Shown here piece after piece: positions 12,601-21,600 of a stretch of DNA of 64,000 bases; position 1 is the stretch's first letter, and each line of letters begins with the position of its first letter. A program made the position numbers and the translations under genes. Source of the DNA: Enoplolaimus lenunculus (lineage: Eukaryota; Nematoda; Enoplea; Enoplida; Thoracostomopsidae); assembly GCA_030248215.1 (NCBI GenBank), contig JASANG010002313.1, forward strand, positions 1 through 64,000. Direction: 5' to 3'. The notes under the pieces are model-generated. The model did not search any database, was not told where the DNA came from, and was given only the letters and a program-made list of their open reading frames with translations.

Positions 12601-15600
12601 AATTATGACAGTAACAGCTTTTACGTTACTTCACTAAGTAATGCTTCGCATGAGCCCTTCCCAGGCAATTCACACAACACATTTTGTAATCGCTTGGTTG
12701 TCCCATTACATTTAGATCGAACCCGATGGGAAGTCGGCCTGTGTGAAATTGTATATCCAGAACACATCCTTAATGTAACCGAGAAACATAGTGTACGAGC
12801 GTCAAACGAATTATATCCTGTAGCTACAGAGTATTCCTTTAAACATGTGGTTGAAGGGCAGGAATCCGGCTGGGTTTACGAAAAAGTGACATCGGCGTGT
12901 TACACAGACGCGACTTATTCTGACATTTGTAAACCGCAGTTGGTTGGACACAACGAAGCACCGTTACTTCGCATAGTACCCTGACAGGGGTTGACGAAAC
13001 AAAAGTCAGCGACAGTACATACAACTCGATCGTTCTCACGGCCACATTACGTGCCGATTGATTGAAATGAAATAACGAGCATAAAAGTATATATAAAAGC
13101 AGAAAACAACGGTGAACTTTTATTTGAAAGGGTTGGTTGTGTAATCGTTAAATTTCATTTTCCACGTACTTACTAATTCAATACAATGAATGGCGTTACC
13201 GGCGGTGGACCGCCATTTATCATTTCTCAGCGTGGGTTTGGACTCGGAGCTGTTTTTGCGGGACACAACGAAGCACCGTTACTTCGCATAGTACCCTGAC
13301 AGGGGTTGACGAAACAAAAGTCAGCGACAGTACATACAACTCGATCGTTCTCACGGCCACATTACGTGCCGATTGATTGAAATGAAATAACGAGCATAAA
13401 AGTATATATAACAGCAGAAAACAACGGTGAACTTTTATTTGAAAGGGTTGGTTGTGTAATCGTTAAATTTCATTTTCCACGTACTTACTAATTCAATACA
13501 ATGAATGGCGTTACCGGCGGTGGACCGCCATTTATCATTTCTCAGCGTGGGTTTGGACTCGGAGCTGTTTTTGCGACTCTTGCTCGAGTTGCAGTTCCAG
13601 CCGCAGCCAGATATTTAGCACCTCATGTCTTGAAAGGCGTATCTGAAACTATGGTATCTGAAATTGGATCAAAACTGAAGCAGCGTCGAGAGCAAAAGTT
13701 GAACAGTGTAGACGTTGGCCACAACATAACACGCAACAGTACTGCGCCTTGCGACGATACACAATTGAAACCTGGACCCAGCAAAAAAGGGATGACGACA
13801 ACAACATCACGTCGTCGACATTCACAATTAGCTCGGAAAGTTGCAAAAAATATAGGCAAAAGTATAGCAGTTGATTTGATGGTACGTGCGCTATATAAAA
13901 ATAAACAACGTGGATGTGGTTGTCGCCGCTGTGGTTAGAAACAAAATAAAAAGACGCTAAAACACTGACAAAACCGTATCGCATCAAAACGCGGCACAAA
14001 AGCGAAACATCGACAGCTTGCTACGCAAGCTGGGCGCGACGGCAATTCAAACATAGTTAGGCTGGCAAAAAAGGTAAAACGGTTCGATCGACGCTCTCAA
14101 GTTTTAACGTCTGACATTTTTGGCTAAATATTACTGCACGCGTCACGTTCTGTAAACGAAAAACTATATAAGCATCAGTCGTTACTTTAATCTTGTGTAT
14201 ATATCAATGTCACAAATGCTAAACGACGTACCATCTTGCTTACACTTTGTACTTGTTATTATTATGTCATCGTTGAAAAGAGGTAACAGCAACGCTATTT
14301 TAACCAGTATGGTGTACAAAAATGAACTTAATTTATTTTAACATCAGTTGGTACAAAACTCAATAATCGACAGTAATTGGACAGACATTCGACCAACAAA
14401 CATCATCAACGATTCCAGTTCTATTAACTTTTACATTGCCGGGAGCGAAGAAGAATTTCTCGATCCAATATTTTATTTAAAAGTAACTGCTCGTATTATA
14501 GCAGGAAATGGAAAACTGCTATCCGCAGATTCCGAAGTTGCCACTGTAAATTTTTTCGGTCATGCAATTTTTAAACGGATCGACATTAAACTGCAAGACA
14601 AAATAATATCAGCCGCGTCAGATAACTACCCGTATCGTGCGTACATTGAACTCTTGCTAAACTTAGGAGGAGAGTCAAAGCGGAATCAACTAGCTGCAGA
14701 AAAGATACAGCTGGAAGCGTCGACTCAATGAATTCTCAACAAAACACGGCCTACGAACGACGGCGCATAATGGTAGGGGGAAGTCGCAAGTTTCTAGCAT
14801 ACATCAGACTATCCACCGATTTACCAACTTAACCACGCCTAATGATCAACGGTGTCGACTTGAGCATTTCACTACATCAAACACCGAATACATTTCGACT
14901 CATGTTTGCAACAACCACACCTGAACCGATCCAAAATATCCAATTTCGCGCGTAGTTGACAAAGAATTTCAAATATCTGCTGGGCGCACTCTAATTCATC
15001 GCGAAAACATATCGCGTGGACCGCTGCCACGTTCAGTAATTGTTGGAACGGTCGAAAGCGATGCGTTGACTGGTTCAAGTTTAAAATCGCCTTTTAATTT
15101 TGTTTCGAAGCGCGCCAGTTTCGTTTGCCTATATCGAGAAAGAGACATGGTTCCTGCAGTTCCGTTCACCCCGCGTTGTGACGATAACGATGCAGTGAGG
15201 GAATATTTGAGCATACTTACTGTGGCGGGAAACTTTGCTACAGATTTCGACAATGGAATTTCTGCGCGGCGGCTACGTTTTGTATGGATTCGACCTGACA
15301 CCGGACGAATCGTGTTCTCTAATGCACGCAGCAATTGAAAGGCAAGGTGATCTTACTCTGAAAATGCAGTTTGACATTAGAGATATTGATTAATCTTGCA
15401 CTATAATTGGCTACTTGGTGTACGATAATTGTATATATATCGACAATAACCGTAACGTATCGGCTGATTATGTGTAAATATTTTGTGTTAGTTTTATGGA
15501 TACTTTGCAACTACTTGATGCAATAAATTGTGGCACCTTTACATCAAAGCATTGTTTGGAAGTTTTTGCCGCCGATCAACTACCAGTTACGGCTGGAGTT

Positions 15601-18600
15601 CAACGCTTTCCAAGTTTTCTAATTGTAAACACAGATAACTCTAGCAAACCAGGATCGCACTGGCTGTTGCTCTGGTTTCACGATAAAGCGACAGCTGCAT
15701 ATTTTGATTCGTTTGGTTTGGCTCTAAAAGCGTAAACATTTAACGATTGCGAAGTAAAGCGATTTGTAGTTAAACGATTTCGGTTAACTAGTAGCAAAGG
15801 AAACATCAACATTCCGCGTTGCGACATTGTTCAAACCTGTTGCACAGGTACATCGATTTGTTGGTCGGTGCAACAATGGAACACGCTGCAAGCATAGTTC
15901 AATTTGATGAGCGACTAAAATTTCCATTCTCAATTATTGTCACGGGTGTTTCGGGAAGCGGCAAAACAGAATTTGTGCTCAAACTTTTAAAACACAAAAA
16001 CGAATTGTTTACAAAACGTGTCGACGATGTTTATGTTTTACTGTGTTATGGACTGTATCGAGATGCTTACTAAAAGCATTGTAACAACGACTACGGCTCA
16101 GCGTTTACAATAGTAGAAGGTTGTCAAGAACCGTGGCTCAGAGATCATGGAATGATGGATCCAAACAAAAATACAATTTTAATACTGCACCATTTGCATA
16201 GTGAGCTTGCAAACAATCCACTTCTTGGAAAATTGTTTTGCAAGTTTAGTCACCATCTCAACACAACAGTCATTTTCGTCACTCAAAACATGAACCATCG
16301 CGGCTCACAAACGCGCGACGTAATATCAAACGCGCATTACATTGTATGCTCTTTCGCTTGACAAAGAAATGGAACAAATACTTGTGGACACTCAATTGCC
16401 AATACACACCAAACTAGAGCTGTATAATCAAGTTTTGCAAAAATATCTACATTTTCAAACGGTCGCAAAACAACAAAGTGCAAATTCAGGCGTGCAGCAA
16501 TCGTTTAACTTGAACAATAATGCGCAACAATCTAATTCATAAGCAAATCCAACAACTGCTGGCAGCGAATTTGATTTTCTTGCACTAGTTCCAAAACGAT
16601 ATCGTAATCGCGCCCTAGCACTGAAAACCTATAATTGGCTCACACACGGCTCACACAATGAAACCGAAGCAACCAAGACATAAGCCGGTAGGATACAATA
16701 AGTTCATAGAAGCGATTGCAAAACTTTCAATTGCAACCTCGTGGGCACCTAGCGTTAGGTTACACCAGCGTTTGGAAAACTTACGAAAAAGAGGCAATGT
16801 ACTACCGGAAAGCTCAAGCATTGTCTGACAACAGTTATTACAGTAAGAACAGTGAATTGGCTTCCAGCGACGAAGCTGAAAATAATGAAGTTGCTCCAAA
16901 ATTGACATTTTAAAACAATGGAAATCTCTGCCTGTGTAGTTTTTTATGTATAACTCGTTGTTTATGCTTTTATGTATTCCTTTGTATTATGTACTACCCT
17001 ATTTTTACAATAAAAGAGTTGGTATAAATATCGCGTTCGCAAGCAATTTGTGCCACTTTTAATTTCAAAAAGATGGAAATACGTCGGGTTGACGCTCCAT
17101 TATCAGGCTCTCTAAAACGTTACACTATTATTAGTAACGAACTGTATCAAGAACTGACTGCGTATTTTGCAACTGCAAAAGCGGAAATAGAAACGTTGTG
17201 TTGTGAACTACTAGAGCAAGTAACAGCATTTAAATTGCATGTTCGAACTAGAATTCGATTTGTTAAAGCAACTGATTACGAAACTGTTGCCGATGCGTAT
17301 ATGAGCAATAGACAACGAATATTTCTGCAATCCAGTAATATCACTCACGCAGTTGAATCCGTTGTAGCAGAAATCTCAGCCAAATTTGAAGATTTTTGTA
17401 GCAACGGATTCACCTGGGCGATCGAGCGTACCGTGGCAACCGATCTACACGTCGCCCGCTACCAGCCAGTTTCTGGATCCAGGTATATGCCTCTGCCAGT
17501 ACGCTTGAAGAACAAAAAGTGCATAGTAAATGTTCAAAACGACGACTATCGCTGTTTTCAGCGGGCCGTGTTGTCTGCGTTACACCCTACTGAGCGTAAC
17601 GCGAACATAGTTGGTAAATATCGCGATTTTGTAAACGAGTGCAATTTTGACGAAAACAATTACTCGTTTGTCTTACCTAATCTGTCTGATTTTGAAAGAT
17701 GTAACAATTTGTGTATTTTCGCGTACGGCTATGATGAAACTGACGGTATTTTTCCGCTGTACACGTCAACACGCGAACAATGGCATCGACAACCGAAAAC
17801 GCTGCTCATGTATCAAAACTCGGACAAAACGAACAGTCACTATTGTTGGATAAAACGGTTCGATGTGTTACTTCGCCATCAACGCACGCATCGGTGCCGA
17901 AAATATTTCTGCTTACGATGTGTATTTCCTTTCTACTCTCCGGAACGCCTTTGGTGTCATCAACAGCGTTTTCAAACAAACGCCGGATGCAAAGTGGAGA
18001 TGCGCATGAGAACGACAAACTGCTAACTTTTACGCAGTTGTCGAAAATGTTGCGGCAACCTTGTGTATTCTACGCTGATTTCGAATGCATTCTACGACCA
18101 AAGCAAACATGTGTTCCTAGCTGTTCGACTTCATAGAGCCTAACTTTGTCAGAGCACGTTCAGTGTGTGTTTGGTGCAATTCAAATACTCCAGTGTTGCG
18201 ATCAAGCTACAACAAGAACGACTGGAGTACCAGTTGTATCGCGCGGCGAAAATGCAGTATACGAATAGGTTGACAGTTTTGAATAATTCTCGGAACTGCA
18301 ACTGCCGCCAATTGAACAATTTTACAGCGGCATTCAGCTGTGTGGCATATCTGAACAAAATTACAATCTCGCGCTTACAGTTTGGCATCATTTAAACTGC
18401 TACAACTGGGGCGATTATCACGATTTGTACTTGCTGTTTGATGTGCTGGTTTTATGCGATGTGTTCGAAAACTTTCGCTCATTTTCACTACAGCACTACC
18501 AGCTAGATTGTGCACACTACATAACTCCGCCTTCCCTAGGTTGGGCTGCGTGTTTGAGTTGCTCACCGTGTCAGCTCGAACTGCTTACCGATCCAGACAT

Positions 18601-21600
18601 GTATACATTTTTTGAAGCTGGTATACGCAGCGGTGTATCGTGTATTATGCAAAGATTTGCGTGCGCTAACAATCCCGAACTCGATGGTTTTGATCCCGCA
18701 CTGCCTACAACGTATATCGTGAGTCTTGACGCGAACAATCTCTACGGCTACTGTATGAGCCAAAAGATGCGAGTTGCTCAATTCGAATGGTTAAACGACG
18801 ATGAACTACAAAACTTTAATGTATTCGACGTTTCCGACGAGTCTGACATAGGTTATATATTGGAGGTGGACTTGGATTATCCTGAGCACTTACACGACAG
18901 CCACAATGAGTACCCGCTTGCTCCAGAGACAATTTTGTCATAACAGATCGCATGCTGTCACGATACAGTGCCGACCTCAAGCGCAATTTAAATATCAAGT
19001 CTGTAAATCAAGACAAACTTGTTCCAACTCTGTTAAACAAGCGAAACTATGTTGTGCTTTACCGTAATTTGAAGCTGTACCTGAGTTTGGGCTTGAGACT
19101 GATCAAAATTAACCGGGCGATAAAATTTAAGCAAGCAGCGTGGATGAAACCTTACATCAAATTTAATACTGAGCAACGTAAAGTAGCTAAGAGCAATTTT
19201 CAAGAAGATCTATTCAAATCAATAATTCAGTGTTTGGGAAAGCATGGAAAATGTGCGACATTATGTCGATGTTAAACTGGTCACAGATGCCGATAAGTTT
19301 CGCAAACTTTCCACAAGTCCACGTTTTGATCGGTCTGAACTGTTTAGCGAAAACTTAATTGCGGTAATACTCAATCGTGTGACAATTTGCTTAAACAAAC
19401 CAATTTATGTTGGTTTCAGCGTGCTCGAATTATCCAAGCACCCGATGTATGACTTTCATTACAATGCATTTTGTCATATTTTTCCGCACCACCAACTTTT
19501 GTACACAGACACTGACTCGTTAACGTATGTAATTGAAACTAAAAATCTGCAATCGGCACTCAAGCAGCACGGATCGCTGTTTGACTTTAGCGATTACCCC
19601 GCCGATCACGAACTATACGATGCAACAAACAAAACAGGCGATGGGCAAGTTTAAAGACGAAACAAACGCGACGCCTATACGAGAATTTGTCGGTTTGCGA
19701 TCGAAAATGTACAGTATCTTGTGCGATGGGCATTCAAAAGAGAGCGAAAGGGATCCGTAAACCAGTTGTAAAACGTCGAATAGCGCACGAAGACTATTTA
19801 GAAACTTTGCAAAAGGGATCTATGTACCGCCACACAATCAAAGTGTTTACAGTGCAACAATCAAAAATCAGTCTCAGTGCGCTTGACGACAAACGATATA
19901 TTTTTGAAGGTGGTATTGAGACTCTCGCTCATGGACACAAATCGATTTTAAATAATTATTAAACATTCATTTTGTACTCTGTTTTATTTTGTCACTGTAT
20001 TTTTAAAATATTTTTGTTAAAACTAGTCATTTCAAGTTTAGTTTCATGCAAGGTTTATGTGCGTTGCAAACGCAATTGTTGGCGAGGGACGTTTTAAATC
20101 GTGGACCCCAAACACGAAGAGCCTGAAGCTCTTAACTTTGCTCAACAAAACATCCGTTTGCGTTTGCCCGGGTGCTAAACCAAAATTTTCAACTACTGTG
20201 TAATTTCAGCACAAACTTTTCGTATTTAGCTTTCAAAAATTCATTTGTATTATAGCTGTTGTATTTGAGCGTTTTGTTTTAGCAACTAAGTTGCAGAACG
20301 CTTTATTCTAGCAACTGAGTTATTTTATAAAATTGACTCGCGGCGTCAGTGGAACAAGCTATGTTAATTTTGATTATGTATAGAGCATCTTTCCGCTGTA
20401 CTTGAACGTTTTGTTTTAGCAACAAGTTATTTTATTTTACTGGTTTGAAATATTGAGAAGCGGAACGCGCTTAATTTTAGCAGCTGGGATATTTTTACTT
20501 TTCAAAATTGACTTGCAATGTTTTTGATTAAGAGTCGAGCTTCTTTGCGCCTCAAAAGCAATTGTTGAGTGGGGGGACGTATTAAGCCGTCAACCCGAAA
20601 CACGACGAGCCTGAAGCTCTTACCTTTGATCAACGAAATACCCGTTTGCGTTTGCACAGGTGCTAAACCTATTTTTCAACTACTGTGTATTTTCAGCACA
20701 AAATTTTCGAATTTAACTTTTAAAAATCCATTTGTATTATAGCTGTTGTTGTACTTAAGCGTTTTGTTTTAGGGACGGAGTTGCAGAACGCTGTATTGTA
20801 GCAAATGAGTTATTTCACTGCTTATAAAATTGACTCGCGGCGTCAGTGGAACAAGCTTTGTTAATTTTGATCATGTACCGAGCATCTTTCCGCCGTACTT
20901 GAACGTTTGTTTTAGCAACAAGTTATCTTATTTTTCTGGTTAAAATATTGAGTTGCGGTGCGCGCTTAATTTTAGCAACTGAGTAATTTTTACTTTCAAA
21001 ATTGACTTGCAATGTTTTAGATTAAGGGTCGAGTTAAGACACTGCAGTTGCATGGCACGCAAAGCAAGCACGAGTTGCTTTCACTGCTTGTACATATGAT
21101 TCATAAACACACTGCGTATTCGAAGCTGTGCACATAAACTATGATCTAATTGCCTACGTCTTGAGTCTCAGTTTGCAAAACTTCGCGCACATTCGTAGTT
21201 TATAAAATGCTAAACGACTTAATACATTTGGCTTGTTTCGAACTGTTGTGTTTTTGTTTAAAATATACATCAATGAGCGTTCTAAAACTATATTGTAATG
21301 TAGTGGCGACCTAGAACTTTGTGAAACAGGTGTGCAGGAAACCAGAGTGAAAAACTCATAAGCGAATCCAGCGATAAACCAAACGACCTTTTACTGTTAA
21401 ACATTAGTACAAATCCATGGCTTGGATCAATAATGAGTGACTTTTCTTGGTCCCACCAGTGTTATAAAGATATCGCACTGACAACCAAGTTAATCACGGA
21501 CTAGCTCAGAATGGTTGATTTTGAGTCAAAATTGTTCAAAGTTTAACAAACATATACCAATTTATCAATGTTCAACTAGTGCTTGTAAATTGTGGATGGC

